A program made the position numbers and the translations under genes. This document shows positions 13,901 through 27,280 of a stretch of 64,000 nt of DNA, piece after piece. The notes beneath the pieces are model-generated. The model ran no database searches, was not told the origin of the DNA, and saw only the letters and a program-made list of their open reading frames with translations. The DNA comes from Reticulitermes lucifugus (taxonomy: Eukaryota; Arthropoda; Insecta; Blattodea; Rhinotermitidae), in NCBI GenBank assembly GCA_026260175.1, contig JAKCWW010000383.1, positions 36,078 to 100,077 of the forward strand. Reading direction: 5' to 3'. Numbering within the stretch: position 1 is the stretch's first letter; each line of letters begins with the position of its first letter.

Positions 13901-16747
13901 TCAAGTGTCCTTCCTTGTATGACATGAGAATTTCGTTAGAGAGCTCGGAAGATTCTGCCACACTTGCCTACATTCTGGATGATGGTTATTGATGAATAAT
14001 TCCTTGGATTGTTTCAAGAAATCTGTCGAAATCTGAGGCCCTTTTAAACAATTCGTAACATAAACTCAAGAGATCTTATGGCGAGGGATTACCAGTTCTC
14101 CACCCAACCAATACATTGCAGGGCTACCGTTTGTGGGCTCTTTATGACAGCTTATGTAGTTTACTCGCTGTAAATTTAAAGTTGTCCTTGTCCAAACTAT
14201 GAAAGCATGTGAAGGTTTTGGAGGTATAGATCCACTTATTTAACTTTAGCTTTGGATGGAGTTGAGTAATTAACATCACGCCTCGGCCGTTTTACCGTCG
14301 GGTACAGTCCATATATGGAGGCTGTCATAGTCTTCAACATGGGTATGCGGCATGTAATTGGTGAAAAAATGCTTTTGTAACGCCAATTGTCTGTCGCAAA
14401 CACAGAACCTGAAGAACTGTGCAAAAGTGTGCACATTTTGCATCCTACACAAGTGTGATGTGATGTTATAACGTCATGGCCTCAAGAGTAAAATCACGTA
14501 ATGTGGGAGTTAAAATATAAACTCTTTCCCTTATAAATATGATCCATCTTTGTTACAAGAAGCCAGAATGAGGATTGGGCTTCTCACAATCATGTGACTG
14601 AAAATTCAACTGTTCTGATTTGTGACTTTTCGTTTCGAAGGATCGTGGTCTCTTTATTTTCAAGGGTAAAGTAATCAAGGAAGAATGCGTAATTCACCCT
14701 TGAATATAAAAGCAATTTAGAAACTTCAGCCACCTTTTATCCAACGACAGAGTGGCACATCCCAGGAGATTTCAGACTTCAAGATGCCGGTAATTACAGG
14801 GACTGTAACAATAGATTTAGAAGACTATTCATAAGCAAGTATGATATTTAGAACTCATTAGTTCTAGACACTTAAAATTGATATGAGAATTTTTCTGCTG
14901 TTGCTGCTTTTATATTATTTGTTTGGTTAATTTCCCACAGACATTAATTTCAACTCAATTTGCAGGTATCTTGTTATTCTCAATATTATTGTTTTCCGGG
15001 AGGTGACAAACTGTAGTGTTGTAGATAAATTTCTTTGAGATTTTTAAACCTATCAGCCAAACTACTCAGCGTTACATGCCACTGGAAAATAATGTTCTTA
15101 TTTAAAACCTTGAAAACTGCAAAAATCACAATGTCAAAACAACATACCGGAAATTGTAATTTCATGAAAATCTACCATTTGACCTGACGTATTCTAGAAT
15201 GATTTAAATAAAACTAAAAACTTTGTGACGAATGTATTCGTTTTTGTCACGTAACAGTCAAAACATATGCAAAAGAGGTAACCTCTACCAACCGAGACAA
15301 TTTTAAGAATTTAAATAAAAATTGGATATGAATACTTTAAAATGTGTGAGAAACATCTTTAAATCTTGCGCTTGCGCATGCGCATGCGCATCTGTCGCAT
15401 TCCTGTCAGGGATTATCTCCTTTGCTGCGGACAGTACATACTCTTCCCATTTTACACATTATTTTTGTAAAGAAATGCATATGGAGCTTTTTTTCCCCTA
15501 ACGTTCTCCTAAATTCTGTACGACTTGTGGCTCTGTATATGCATAACGTATAAACATTTTTTATTAATGCTGAATCATTGACTTGTATGTATATATTGCA
15601 TATAAAAGTTGCTGTGCCATGGGAGAAGCTCGACTGAGTACAAGCCCGTTTTACCTCCTATTTAACAGAAGAAACCTCTACACTAATAATTTGAGCTTTC
15701 GTATTTTACACGTATTTCCTGTCCACCTGCCTACCGTAGCATTAGTACTAAAAGTTTGAGGGAAATATTCGCATTAGGGCAAACAACTAGATAACCGCTG
15801 CTGAGATACACGTGCTCTTAGAATTAGTAAGACACTTTTCGCCCCAAAAAGGGTTGTTATTTTTTAACTGCACACAAATTGTTGAGACTTCAAACACAAA
15901 TTACAGTCTGAAGACGAGCAATAGACTGACACTAGACGTTCATTGTTGATACTTTTCAGTGCTGTATTAAATAAGAAATTTTGTCTTACATAATATATTT
16001 TATCATATTAAACACTCAATTTACGTAATGTTATTACTCTTTACGGATGTAATTAATAAATAAACTTAGAATGGTCTTTAGGGATATTCCTGAAAATAAT
16101 TTTTTTTAATGTATTCATTGCTTGATATTCTAAACCACAAAGGTTTCCCATATTTCAGCTTAAATATTTCATTGCAAGGTTAGGCAACATCTGGATCTAG
16201 GTGTACTTCACTCTCCAAATTTCAAAAACTTATACGTTTTGTGTGGGAAACACTGTTACTTTTGCTTCAATTTTTCACTTTCAGTAGAGGCTCACGTACA
16301 GAAACATAACTGCAAGTTACAACTATTGCCAACTATTCACAAATAAAATGAGCACTATGGAAATATAGTTCATATTTAAGGTATTCTAACTACGATATAC
16401 GGACATTATCTCAGTACAGGGATTGAGAATGTTTCGTTCTAAACGGCCCCATAGCGGAGGCCTTCTTTTTCGCCTTTCATCTAAAGAGAGAAGTAGTTCA
16501 AGAACTTAAACTCGTACAAGTCAAGAAGTGAAGGTATTACTACGGGTGTGCAGCAGTACACGCTTTTACTCGTACCGTTTGCAGGACTGGAGCTGATAAT
16601 ATACAGCTTATTAATTACCGGCACCGAAATTAATCTAATTTAGATGAAAATTTTGCACTTCAAGATGGTTCATCCCCATCGTATTATTAACACAAATGAA
16701 TTCCTTGTAGCCAGTCAAAACAACATATATATTCAGAAAGAATAAAA
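7973..16747. other. Long interval without recognised genes
   Basis: No host gene found. Two sub-stretches are less AT-rich than their surroundings: about 8880-9260 and about 9960-10230. The second contains two related pieces, GCTTTCGGAAATGG and GCTTTCGAAATGCTTC. Neither gives a recognisable product or RNA fold. Short open frames at 11283-11522, 12493-12825 and 13014-13313 overlap frames on the other strand and lack any motif I know. Confidence 0.4.
15366..15391. repeat. (GCGCAT)n microsatellite
   Basis: A short run of GCGCTT/GCGCAT units in otherwise AT-rich DNA. Each unit is an alternating purine-pyrimidine hexamer, so the tract is also largely self-complementary. Confidence 0.7.
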
Positions 16748-16790
16748 AGACTACATGTTTCGGCTAAATCACTCAGCCATTATCAGGCCT
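16748..16790 (-). ncRNA. Hammerhead ribozyme motif, slightly degraded
   Basis: Minus strand: stem I AGGC, box CTGATAA (the conserved G8 is changed to A) plus T, stem II GGCT/AGCC around a 9-base loop, GAAAC, palindrome ACATGT, A17, stem I partner GTCT (4 bp with one G-U). The architecture matches the copy at 7928-7972, but the core substitution probably abolishes or weakens cleavage. Confidence 0.65.
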
Positions 16791-16799
16791 AATTACACT

Positions 16800-19600
16800 A
16801 ATTTAATAGGTGGAATTTATAACTGTATTTTCGATATAAGATTTTATGTAGCAGCAGCAAATCAGTGCCTTTCAGAAAGACAGAATTCTGACTTTGATTG
16901 AAGCACTTTGTTTAATGCATTAATAAATATTATAGGTTGTGTCAAGCTTTACATCAGAATACAGTCCACGTTCTACAGCGGAGAAATAATCAAATGGGTG
17001 AGAAAATATATCCTAATTTAAAACAATTCAAAAGGAAGAGTCTAGTTAAAATAGTGTGAGAATTAATAATAAGTTATGAGGTGTGGATTTCAATCACACT
17101 TTATTCGTGGAAGATGGCACGTTGAAAAGTAAGGAAGTGAAATATTTTGAGAATATGGTTGCAGTGACTTTTAAAGGAACATCGGAATTACTTAAACGTT
17201 ACGAAATTTGTGGAAACTTTATAGATGAATTATAACATGAGAAATTATCCATGATTGGCAGTTCGATAAATAATATAAGAAGAGTATTTTTTATTTCGCG
17301 AATTAAAAAAGTGCATTTTCTGCCCGACATTATGACTAAGGATGGATTTTTATTAAAAGTGATGCAGTTGTAATTATTATAGCCTAATTTATCTTTACAA
17401 TCAGTCTCAGGCTTTTAATGTACAATTTGTGTTCAATGACTGTGATAGGTTCATTTATGTCCTTCTGTGGTAATATTTCTATACAGTTTTATTAATAAAT
17501 CACTATTGAGCTTTGACTTAAGACAATGTATCTTCATTCGCTCTAATAAACGTAGTCCTAAGTTGTTAAATCGGTCACGGAGCACTGACAAGTATATTTT
17601 CAAAACAGTTCCCACAGTTAAAATAAATTTATTTCCTTCTTTTCCAACCACTTACAGTATAGCAACGTTTTCTGTACAAATACTCAGATATTTCTGACAG
17701 TTACATCACGTGACTGTGACTCTTGTAATTTTATTTTGATTTTTTTTACATTAGTTCCTCTTCTTTAGTCGGAAATATTAAATTCGGGAGCAATGGTGAT
17801 TTCTCCACCTTATGTGTTTGCCCCAGAACCTGGCTTGTTAAGCTGTATGAAGAATATTGGAGGTCTACGGAACACTTTTCACCTCAAGCAAAGCAAATGT
17901 TATTTAGCTGGCTGCATAAAGGTGTAAAGGCCTTGATTTATGTGACCTCTTGGAGCAAGAATAGTTTTGTAATTACAGTGTGGTGGGGAGATTTTTAGAA
18001 AAAGTACATTATAAGTTAATGAAAAGATTTTGAGTTCATGTTTTAGTTTACTTTAGAAAATTTAGTTGTGACTTAGAGTGTATTAATATTAATCCTATGA
18101 AATAAAAGAAGACAATAATGTTAAAATTGTCAGGCTAGTAAAAGAGATAATTTTGAGTGTTTATTAGTGTAGTTATATATCTGTGATATATTTCTATGCC
18201 ATAACAACAAAACTGCTCATGTAGTTTTTCAATAGCTTTATTGTAAATACATAATTCTGGAAGCCGCATACGAAGACATTTGTACTGTTATTACTAACGT
18301 GCTTTCGTGTTGCAAGTCACATAAATTGAAAAGTTTCAGATTTTTAAATAACATATTTCTGACAGGAGGACTCGTAAAAATTGAATTATTTTCATATATT
18401 TCCTTAATTAACTTCTGAATTCGTACACCTTGAGTCTACATATTTCTAAGAACTTCTTTTCCAGATATTTCGAAATATTTTTTCTCCCTGAGCAACAACG
18501 TTAAGTACTTCAAAGAATTCTTTAGAAATAAGTACGATATTTATACCGGGGCCAAATACAGAATCATCTTTGCGGCGTGTCGGCTTGCATGACCTGCCGA
18601 ACCCACTCGGAACGCACGGAATATGAGAAAAGTGCTATAACAACTACAGAAGTTGTCACTAATTCTTTTTACTACTTTCCTGCTAGCACCTCCACATAAC
18701 TTTCAATTCTGCATTTCCTTTTCTAGGAATTGTATATGCGTGTAAACCACCTCAATTACAGCACAAATTTTTGTCGCCTTCTTTTCAAGTTCCTTCTGTT
18801 GACTTCCTTTCTTGACACCTTAATTAGTGTTCATGATTCTATTTCTTCACAGCATCTAAATTTGAAATTTGTAATCTTAGCTTTCAATCGCACGTCAGTT
18901 AAAAAAACTAAGTTTTCATTTCGACAACATTGTGTAGAACAAAATGTTAGGAATGAAGAATATGGGTTTTACAGATTGAATTATACTATCTGAGATGGGC
19001 ACTCGCTTCATCAATGTGGGACTTAAGAATAGGCAAAAGGAGAACTGGGCGCCCGAAGAAGTGGTCACGAGCAACCAACATTCACTCATAGTACTGACTC
19101 GAAAGGCACTTTGGATGGAGAATTCTACCTACGTTATCCAAACTGAAACAAGGAAAATAAAATTAACAGGGCATTGCTAATATATTATTCTGTGAAATGC
19201 TAAAACTTGCAACATGATCCCCTCATTCCAAACCATTTTCACCGCATTTTGTATTTCTATCTCGAGTTACCTCATACAGAGTCTAGAGGGAAGCCACACT
19301 ATCGTTTGTCATTCGTATGCTCGGGAATTGCAAAAGAAAAAGTCCCAGTCTGTCTTGCCATTTGAAGGAATAAAGTTTTATTACCTCTGCACTAATTACA
19401 GGCCTCTTAATGTAGCCCAAAATATTTATATGTGAACATTTCAGTGAGAAACTAGGAAGGCGAATAGGAATTTCGTTTTTAATTTTAACATAAGTCGTTT
19501 TAGTTTTTTGCTTGTTATTTGCGCTTTTTCTTTATTTTCACTTTGTTTAAAAATGTTGTCAGTATTCAGTAACAAACAAATACACACACTCAAACTATTT
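16800..19600. other. No gene recognised
   Basis: AT-rich. The open frames at 17451-17651 and 17467-17697 are complementary to each other. Those at 18730-19435 (three short frames) have no recognised domain. Confidence 0.45.
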
Positions 19601-19627
19601 TATAGTTTTATTAGTATCACTGAATTT

Positions 19628-19664
19628 CCCTACATATGTTTCGGTCCGTAGACCATCTTCAGGA
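19628..19664 (-). ncRNA. Hammerhead ribozyme motif, weak stem I
   Basis: Minus strand: CTGAAGA plus T, stem II GGTC/GACC with a TACG loop, GAAAC, palindrome ACATATGT and A17. Stem I is almost lost: only a C-G and a G-U pair can form next to the core. It lies about 10 bases from the 25-bp hairpin at 19673-19755, the arrangement of other inverted-repeat ribozyme elements in this window. Confidence 0.6.
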
Positions 19665-19672
19665 CGTTAACA

Positions 19673-19755
19673 AGCTACTACACTTCACATCGCATGTCTA
19701 ATGTGCCGCAGAACACTCTTGTCTCATTAAACATGCGATGTGAAGTGTAGTAGCT
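19673..19755. repeat. Perfect 25-bp inverted repeat (hairpin)
   Basis: 19673-19697 and 19731-19755 are exact reverse complements (AGCTACTACACTTCACATCG... on the left arm) with a 33-base loop. It adjoins the ribozyme motif at 19628-19664. I take both as parts of one non-autonomous retroelement, but no target duplication was found to set its limits. Confidence 0.8.
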
Positions 19756-21290
19756 CTAGAGCATACACTATAATAACACAAGAATATGCTGCCAAAGGAC
19801 AAATCTCTGACTTCGGTAGTGACATTATGTACTTGAGGCCAGTACAGTGGAAATTTCACCAAAAGAGGCACTATTTACTCTTAAGAAATACTTTTTACAT
19901 GTTAAAGAGTAGAGACTTCATAAAAATTAACATCAATTATAAATCTGTATTAAAATTGATTAGGTTTAGATGTAAAGTAGATTTAGATCTCTTAAGCATT
20001 TGGAACTGAATATATAAAATTCTAGTACATCTCTAAATTACATTCGAAGAATCTACAGTAGGATTTCAATCTCTGATTTCAGTTCGTCCTCTCCAGTGAG
20101 AAGTTTGGGTAGCAAATAAAGTCTGTATTTCCATACAAATAGATACAAGTAGCCTATGTGTTCACAGGTGAAGAATAAATAAACATAATTTTAGGCATAT
20201 TAAATCCTTGGAGTCGAGTTCTCATCGAGATTCTGTAGTTGTCCAGCATTTCAAAAACACGGAGCCCTCATGTCAATGACTTTGTCACAACAGCTAGTTG
20301 TTATCGGAACATATTCTAAACTAGTTTAATCCGGTTCACACACAAAAGATGTATTTCTTTAAGATCAAATTTAATATTATCCTTCTACTTATGTCTAGTT
20401 ACTCTAACTGAGTCGCTTCTTTTTTTTCCAAAGAAAATATTTCCTTTCGCCTCTCCAATTACGTTACACTTACCGTACCACATTGTTCCCACATCCCTTA
20501 AGTCTAAGGTTTTAGCTAAGGACAAAAGAGGAAGGCTTACAGCATTATGGAACTAGAGGTAAAGTTACAAATCAGTATGTTCTCATAATTAGGGGTTTTT
20601 ATAAGAGGGAAAAATAAATTATTCTGAATTCTGTCCGCAATCTGAGGACTCGCCACGTTGTGGTGAAAAGGAAACGACTTTCGTAACACGGTCATATACT
20701 GACATACATATAAAACCAATAGCTGCTCCATAAAATATTTGGTCTATAGATAAACATTTTCAAAATTGCAAAAATATGTTAAAATCTCCGCCAAAGCTCC
20801 TCTGTATGTTCATATGTTTAACTATTGAAACTGAATTATGCGGATCTGAATAAGGCAATGCATAATATTCTCATCTTTTATGGTCACACTAAAAAATACA
20901 TAGAGTATAGCCCTCAAATTCGCTCTTAAACATAATCGTTTCATTCGTAATTTCATGGCATAATATCCTCACACTAAAGAAATATAAAGTACATCAGTCT
21001 ACGAAGCGGTATCAGGCTAGTCTATTTCGAATATGAAAAGAAAGATATCTGTCACACGAGTAATATGTCAGGTGCTAAAATATTTCTTAAAATTCCTGTC
21101 AATCGCAGGAAGTGTGAATTATTGAATCGACGTATGTAACGACATATATGCCACCACATTCAATTCCAGTACACGTAAAAGTTGACATTTCAAAACTAAA
21201 AAAAGAAGCCAAAGAAACATAAATCCAATTCACCAACCAGACATAAGCTTCCATTGCTGCTTATAATATGGCAATAATTAAGTAGAAAGA
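19756..21290. other. No gene recognised
   Basis: AT-rich. Open frames at 19740-20009 (running into the hairpin) and 20537-20731 carry no recognisable motif. Confidence 0.45.
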
Positions 21291-21339
21291 AAAAATATGT
21301 ACGCGTATAAGATAACATAGGCAAGACAGGCAATGTTCG

Positions 21340-21890
21340 TCTAAACGCAATATTGAAGCGCGTTCGGTAATCATTGTTTGCGTGATAAAGCAGTAAGTAT
21401 TACATATTATGAGTGTGTGTCTGCAGCCTTAGTTATCCAGCACGCAAAGCGCATGAGTCGTATTATAATGTCATCTGTGACATGTATGGCTCTACAATAT
21501 TTTTCCACATTATCTCATACAAGGCACGATTTTCTGAAAAACGTTATTGAACATAAAATATGTGTTTTGATTTCCTCTACAACTTTCGTCTGTAAGAGTT
21601 CTCATTCTAAGAAGAACTGAGCGAGATATTATCGTAAATGTACAAACTTCATATAAGGTGCCCGTCATTCTTGTCAGATTTTAATGAATTTTGTGGATTT
21701 TTCTCGACAGATGTTCGAAAAATACTCAAATATGAAATTTTATTAAACTCTGTCCAGTGAGAGCTGAGTTGTTTCATGCTGAAGGACAGACATACAGGCA
21801 GATAGACTGACCGACACACAGACAGACAGTTAATCATGACGAAGCCAATAGTCGCTTTTCGCAATTTTTAAAATAGCCCTAAAAATACAA
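21340..21890 (+). repeat. Dispersed repeat, copy 1 (shared with 47.6-48.1 kb)
   Basis: This stretch is collinear with 47585-48095 over about 500 bases. Shared landmarks in order are a GTGTGTGTCTG block followed by CAGCCTTAGTTATCCAGCA-like sequence, ATTCTAAGAAGAA, GTACAAACTTCAT, TCAGATTTTAATGAA, GAGTTGTTTCATG, a stretch rich in CAGACAGA and a final AGTCGCTTTTCGCAATT. The gentle divergence and fixed order show two copies of one interspersed element. The CAGACAGACA-rich tract near the 3' end recalls the 3' regions of insect non-LTR retrotransposons, but no reverse transcriptase segment is visible, so the class is undetermined. Confidence 0.75.
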
Positions 21891-22044
21891 CCATTAGGGA
21901 AAGCGTAAAGACAGGCAGCCATAGGGTCCAGTCCATTTTAAACTTAGAAACATCTATTTTAAGATTTTATAATACAAATTCATTACTTGTTCACATACAA
22001 AGAATGTCTTTTTTAACGTGTCCGTGAGCACAGTAGTTTTATCT

Positions 22045-22166
22045 CGTAAGAAGCCTACATCCCCTGGGAGTTTAGAGCAGTTCCAGTTAATTCTCTAAAG
22101 TAAGGTCAGTTTAACTGTAGCGTAAATAAACTCTAAACTTCCAGGCGGATGCAGGTTTTCTGTACG
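22045..22166. mobile_element. Imperfect inverted repeat, MITE-like
   Basis: Arms of about 33 bases at 22045-22077 and 22131-22166 share CCTACATCCCCTGGGAGTTT on the left and the matching CTCTAAACTTCCAGGCGGAT on the right, with several mismatches and a loop of about 53 bases. It is non-coding and may be the core of a larger inverted-repeat element. Confidence 0.6.
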
Positions 22167-22169
22167 AAA

Positions 22170-23490
22170 ACGCTCCCACGACAGCTGCCGTGCAGGACTA
22201 GGATAAAAGGGACGACGTCAGGTTCTTGCCAGCTCTGATGCTACGTGAAAGACATACGTCACTGCTGCATTCGAAGGTCCAACAAATACGTTAAAAAATT
22301 AACTTCAATTTATTTGACTACTTCGCTGTGTAGATTAAGCGATAGACCGTCCTCCTATTTATATTTCACATCTGAAAATTGTGACGCATATAAACCGGAA
22401 ATTGAAATTCAAAGCATCGAAGTATAAGAATGAAAAAAAAATCGTACTCCTCTGTAACACGTTATTCAAATGTAGTACGATGCATACTAGTACATGTGTT
22501 GCATACCTGTAAACTGTACAGGAAGTGTTCTCATATATCGAAATATATGTGTTTCAAATAAACGTAGACTGACAAAACATGTTAACTGTATATATTAAGG
22601 CAATAAGAATGCATGAAAACATGGAAGCTGATGACAGATCAGAGGATGTCGTGTGGCGCCCATATTCACGACCATGCTATCATTCAGCGAAAATGAATGC
22701 TCTATATAAACCTTACTTTATAAAACAAACAGAGATTTCAGAAGAGTAACAAACACTCAAGGCGCAACTTAACTTTATTTCAGAAAAATGTGAAAGAATA
22801 ATATATGCTTTCTAATTCCCTACATCATATAATCTTCCGGTCTTACGAGTACATTCGTAGAAAACAGGATATCCATAACATTCAACATCCCGGCTTCTAA
22901 ACTACGGAAGTTTTGAGACTTTCTTATAAATAATATGTTTTCTAGAGCACACAGATGTTCTACCGAGAAGAGGAATTGTTTATTAAACTTCCTCATACAA
23001 CGTCCGCCGCGTCAAGCTAGAGCTCAACAATTAATTATTCATGCTTTCATTGTTATTACCCAATTTATTTCTTGAAGTATCAGACGTCTTAACAACAACA
23101 ATTTATTGCATTAATTTCTGTTGTTCATACTACCTATTTTATTCCTAACTGCTGCTGTTGTCGCAATTCTCCAGGTATTTGGTCTTCCTTGACATAGAAG
23201 TGTAGATGGAATAACATGACATGGCACCGAGTTGAGCACATTCCTGAAGTAATTTGTGCCTCTACGACAAGGAGGGTCTTGACAGTTATTCTGGTTATTA
23301 TCTACCAGTGTTAATATTTTCCACTTCTAAAAATTCGGTCGCTCTGAGAGTTCGCGCGAATTTTCGGAGGTTTATTTCAATTTAGCGACTCATATTTAAA
23401 TGCAGTACTTCCAAATTAACATTTAGTGATATATTCTTACTTAGTTGTAAGGTATCTGCTAAGTAAGTTTCATTTTCATTATAAGTGTTT
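22170..23490. other. No gene recognised
   Basis: AT-rich. A short 60-codon frame at 22245-22427 has no recognisable feature. Confidence 0.45.
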
Positions 23491-23492
23491 TG

Positions 23493-23540
23493 GTATAATA
23501 ATAATAACAATAATAATAATTGTTATTATTATTATTATTT
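23493..23540. repeat. (ATA)n/(ATT)n microsatellite, palindromic
   Basis: A run of ATA trinucleotides turns into ATT trinucleotides around a central AATTGTT, so the two halves are reverse complements and can form a hairpin. Confidence 0.85.
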
Positions 23541-23544
23541 CTTT

Positions 23545-25290
23545 TCAACCAAGATTCGATTGTTTGCATAATCCAACAGTGGCTGTTGTGAGATACGTAT
23601 CACGATCGACCGGTAAAAATGAATAAAAACTATTAGTCGGAGAACATAGATAATAGCCAATTTGGAACATCTAGGAGTAAATGAAAGAATAACATTGAAA
23701 TATGTTTTATAGTATAAGGTGTGTCTGAATGTAACGTGAATGCATATGTCTGAGGATATGTTCCAGTGGCCCGTTCTTGTATCGTGACAATTCAATGTGG
23801 GGCTTCTTAAAAGCGGATAAATTATTGGCTGTCATCTTCTCAAAGAAGGGTCTGCTTCATTGAGGTAGTTAGATATTTTATTAATATTAAACTATCAGTT
23901 TAAAAATAAATCCAATCATTCTCTTTATATTAGCGGAAGTGATTCCTTTGAACCATGCCCCTAAATCACATACTTCATTTCTTAGCATATTTATCAGCAA
24001 TGAATTCTCTACCTATACGTCTCTAAAAATTTGGAGTTTATTTAAATGTTCATAAAGCTAAATAATGCAATGAAGTGAAATTCGTCTTGAGAAGCTAGTA
24101 GTTACTCAGCTAGTCAAAAATTTACCCACATTTTATGGGGTTTTATTACAATACTCGTAACAAACAAACACAATTTCCTATAGAGAACTAAACATATCTG
24201 ATCCACATGACTTTTCTATTTCTTGAAGATTCAGTGCAATATTATCCTTCGATCTACGCCTTCGTATTCAAAGTAGTACCTTTACTTCAGGTTCCCCTAT
24301 ACAGAAAGGAAGCAATTTATTCAATATATAATATGTGCAGTGCAAGGAACACCTTCGTACTCTAAAAATAACTCATTTTTCGTCTAATTTTTCTCAAAAA
24401 CAAATAATTAAGAAATTTTTATTTAGTAATTTACGTCCCTCAAGTTCTCGTTCCTAAGCATCCATTGGACGTTTCTGTAAATTTTCCATGATATACTACA
24501 CGTTGTATTTTTGTCGGTATCATGAAGTGCACCTAGATATTTGCAAAGCTTATGCACCCCCTGATCTGTGTAGGAAATAGATTCAAAATTTCAAAAATTT
24601 TAAGTTTTATCTGGAACGTTTCGACAGAGTCGAATTCTGAACATTCAAACACCAACATTAAGTTTCGAATTGCAGCGTTTGGTAGGTATGTATTTTGCTT
24701 TCAAACAGAATGGAACGAAACATATATTGAAATTACATCACCCGTATTAAAATAAAGTAATTTATACATCCATACACCTTTACACGACATATAGTATATT
24801 CCCTAGTGAAGCAACACCTGCTATATAAAATAAACGAGTTTTTCTTCGTTTCTCAGTTGGTGAGCACTGTATAAATATGCATACCATTTTTCCATTGCAT
24901 CTGTTTTTCGTTAAAAATCAGCAAATCTATAAATTGCATTTGGTATTACAAAGCACAATATTCTCTTTTTTTATGGTAATGGGATTTTAAATTTTAAAAC
25001 TTTAGACCTTTCAGGTCGTATTGTACGAATGATTTAATGACTTTTGTCGCGTCAAATATATCAAAATTACGCCTCGTTCATATTAAGAACGACTAAGTAG
25101 CTCTATCAAAATTGACGACATCTACGAGTCAAGAATTACGACCCGGAGGTGCGGATGAAACATGGTATAGAAACGCCACATACAGAGTCCAAATTAATGG
25201 TTGGATTGGAACGTTACAGTTGTAATCAGAAATAGTTTGTAGCCGCGCAAGGTAGAAAAACACGGGACAGACGAGTTGTATGTTAAATCA
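23545..25290. other. No gene recognised
   Basis: AT-rich with short frames only. A sequence near 24600 contains a minus-strand CGAAACGTT next to a GAC/GTC hairpin that faintly recalls the ribozyme 3' half, but the CTGANGA box is not recognisable. Confidence 0.4.
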
Positions 25291-25291
25291 G

Positions 25292-25341
25292 TTTTGCCTG
25301 AGGATGGGGACGGAGCTAGTCCCCGAAACGTTGTATTCAAA
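25292..25341 (+). ncRNA. Hammerhead ribozyme motif, strong stem II
   Basis: Plus strand: CTGAGGA plus T, a perfect 6-bp stem II GGGGAC/GTCCCC with loop GGAGCTA, then GAAAC GTTGTA. Stem III can form A-U and C-G pairs around GUU. Stem I is mismatched next to the core, but GTTTTG upstream can pair with CAAAC downstream beyond a small internal loop. Catalytic bases are conserved, and activity is uncertain because of stem I. Confidence 0.6.
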
Positions 25342-25344
25342 CGA

Positions 25345-27170
25345 ATTGTTGTGCCCTGTGCGCCCGAGAAAACTATATTGAAGTTTCCGATATGATAACG
25401 ATTGGAAGTAAAGAATGTGTTATATTTATGCACTGTGAAGATATATACACTTACGAGTATAATTCGTTTTATTTTAACCTTTGCGATATTTTGTTCTACT
25501 TTGCGCTACAGGAAAATATTTTACGATCCCATGGAAGGCATTAATTTCATCGTAATTCTCTGTTTTTTATGTTTATTTGTCACAAAAATAAATATGTTAT
25601 GCACCCACAAGTTTTACACGTTCCGTTTTTATCGTGAGTTGTGTTCCATGTACCTTTTCGGTTATCCTAACAGCGAAGTACCACTTTTGATGTACAATCC
25701 GATTTTATTGAGAAAAAATGCGTAGCAGACTGATATGTAATTAAGGCCTTAATATTACGTCGTTTGACTGAAAAAAGAGAGAAGGAACAGGGAGGGATAA
25801 AAAGAATATTTATTTCTCTGAAGATTCCCATGTAGCACTTACTCATCCTTTGATAACGGTAAGCTGGGAAAAAGGTAAAGCATTGAGTAGCCAAGAAGGC
25901 AACGTGCTGAATGCGGACTGTTGGGAGTATGCAGCAGGAAAAACAAGCTGAGAATTTGGGCTGAGGTTTGAGTTTGGAGAGCAGCATTATAAAGAAATTA
26001 TGATGTTGTTGGAGGGCAGCGTTTTGGCGAAAATTTTAAAATTAATATTAGGGACGGCTGCATAAGAAGCATGCAGTGCAACGTGAATTTTGGTTACCAA
26101 CTCAGAATTTTTTCCAGGACAGAAGAAGCTGAAGGAAAACTTTGATCGTTTTGGCGGGTCTCAGGACCTTCTGCATGCCAAGTGTCTGCATTATATACAG
26201 GATGTTTCACGAGTTGTACAGAGTAATGTAGATCATTTCCTAGGGCTTATTGATCCAAAAATTAATGTAAACCTGTGTCCGACTTTAATCCTTTACGGAA
26301 TTAGGACTGCTTAAAACTTAGTAAAGAAGTAAAGGCTTATTGAAAAGTTTATAGATTAAAATATTAAACAAACATATTACGTCATAAATTTAGTGACTAC
26401 ATTTAATTTTATGAAAAAACTGCCGTTAATTTGCATTGACCTTGCTTAAGGCAGGTTTTCGAAAATCCACCCTCAACCGCAAGGAAGCCTTACCGCTGGC
26501 TGTAAATAGCGCGTGTGAAACTCTAGAGGTAGGCCTGAGAAGTGCTTTCGTCGTTCTTCTTTCTAGGGCAGAATCAAACGATGTTCAAGATCAGGCAGCA
26601 CAAACAGTCTCCATGGTGTGTGACGAACGGTTCACAGGAATGCATTTAGGAGAATTAAATACCCACAGTACCATAACCATTGAGAATATGACCCAGGTTG
26701 ATAGGGAATTTGGACCAAAAAGATGTAGAAAATCAGCTCCTAAAATAATTTCCACAACTCATTAAATATCTTGTATAAATATTCAGATCGTACCTCATAG
26801 ATGACACCAAAAGCGTCATAATAAAAATAGATCAGTCGATGTGATTATTCATAATAATACGGAAGCATTAACAGAACTCACGTTCTCGCCGCTAGCTCAG
26901 ACAGGATAAGCGAGTATGCTGCGTGTATAAAGTAAATTGTAGCGCGTTTGGATTATTGCACCCTGAATCATTCACATTCATTTAACACTAAAGAGAAATA
27001 TTCAATCTATGCTAACAGTTGTTAAATGCATTGTTCTTTTTATCAACTATTATACACACAAACTACATTCTTACCACAGAAAAGCAACAATTTCTTTTTG
27101 TTCTCTTCAGCTACATACATCGCTGTTAACAATACTTTAACTAAAACTGAATTTTCTCTAGTGGCTGTTA
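25345..27170. other. No gene recognised; short repeat end near 26196
   Basis: AT-rich with short open frames, including 106-109 codon frames at 25402-25725, 25667-25987 (minus) and 26436-26765. None has a motif I can identify. At 26196-26216 the sequence TATACAGGATGTTTCACGAG resembles the common TATACAGGGTG-type end of insect repeats. No matching opposite end was found. Confidence 0.4.
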
Positions 27171-27175
27171 TGAAA

Positions 27176-27280
27176 GCCCCTAATATAATATTTCACAAAA
27201 TTCCGTCCGGCGGGAGCAGAGTTGATACATGAGAGTGGGAGGCAGATGGACGGACATAACGACGCTAATAGACGCTTGGG
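27176..27280 (+). repeat. Fragment of the 21.3/47.6-kb dispersed repeat
   Basis: Contains AATATAATATTTCACAAAAT, CGGGAGCAGAGTTG and a GGACGGACATAACGACGCTAATAG segment, in the order seen near the 3' part of the repeat at 47970-48070. Only the last 100 bases or so are present, as expected for a 5'-truncated retroposed copy. Confidence 0.55.

Noticed and set aside
24600-24660. Minus-strand CGAAACGTTCC beside a GAC/GTC helix, recalling a ribozyme
   Set aside because: No CTGANGA box can be placed and stem I does not form.
26885-26935. tRNA-like string CGCCGCTAGCTCAGACAGGA
   Set aside because: An A-box-like stretch is present but no B box follows at the right distance and no cloverleaf can be drawn.
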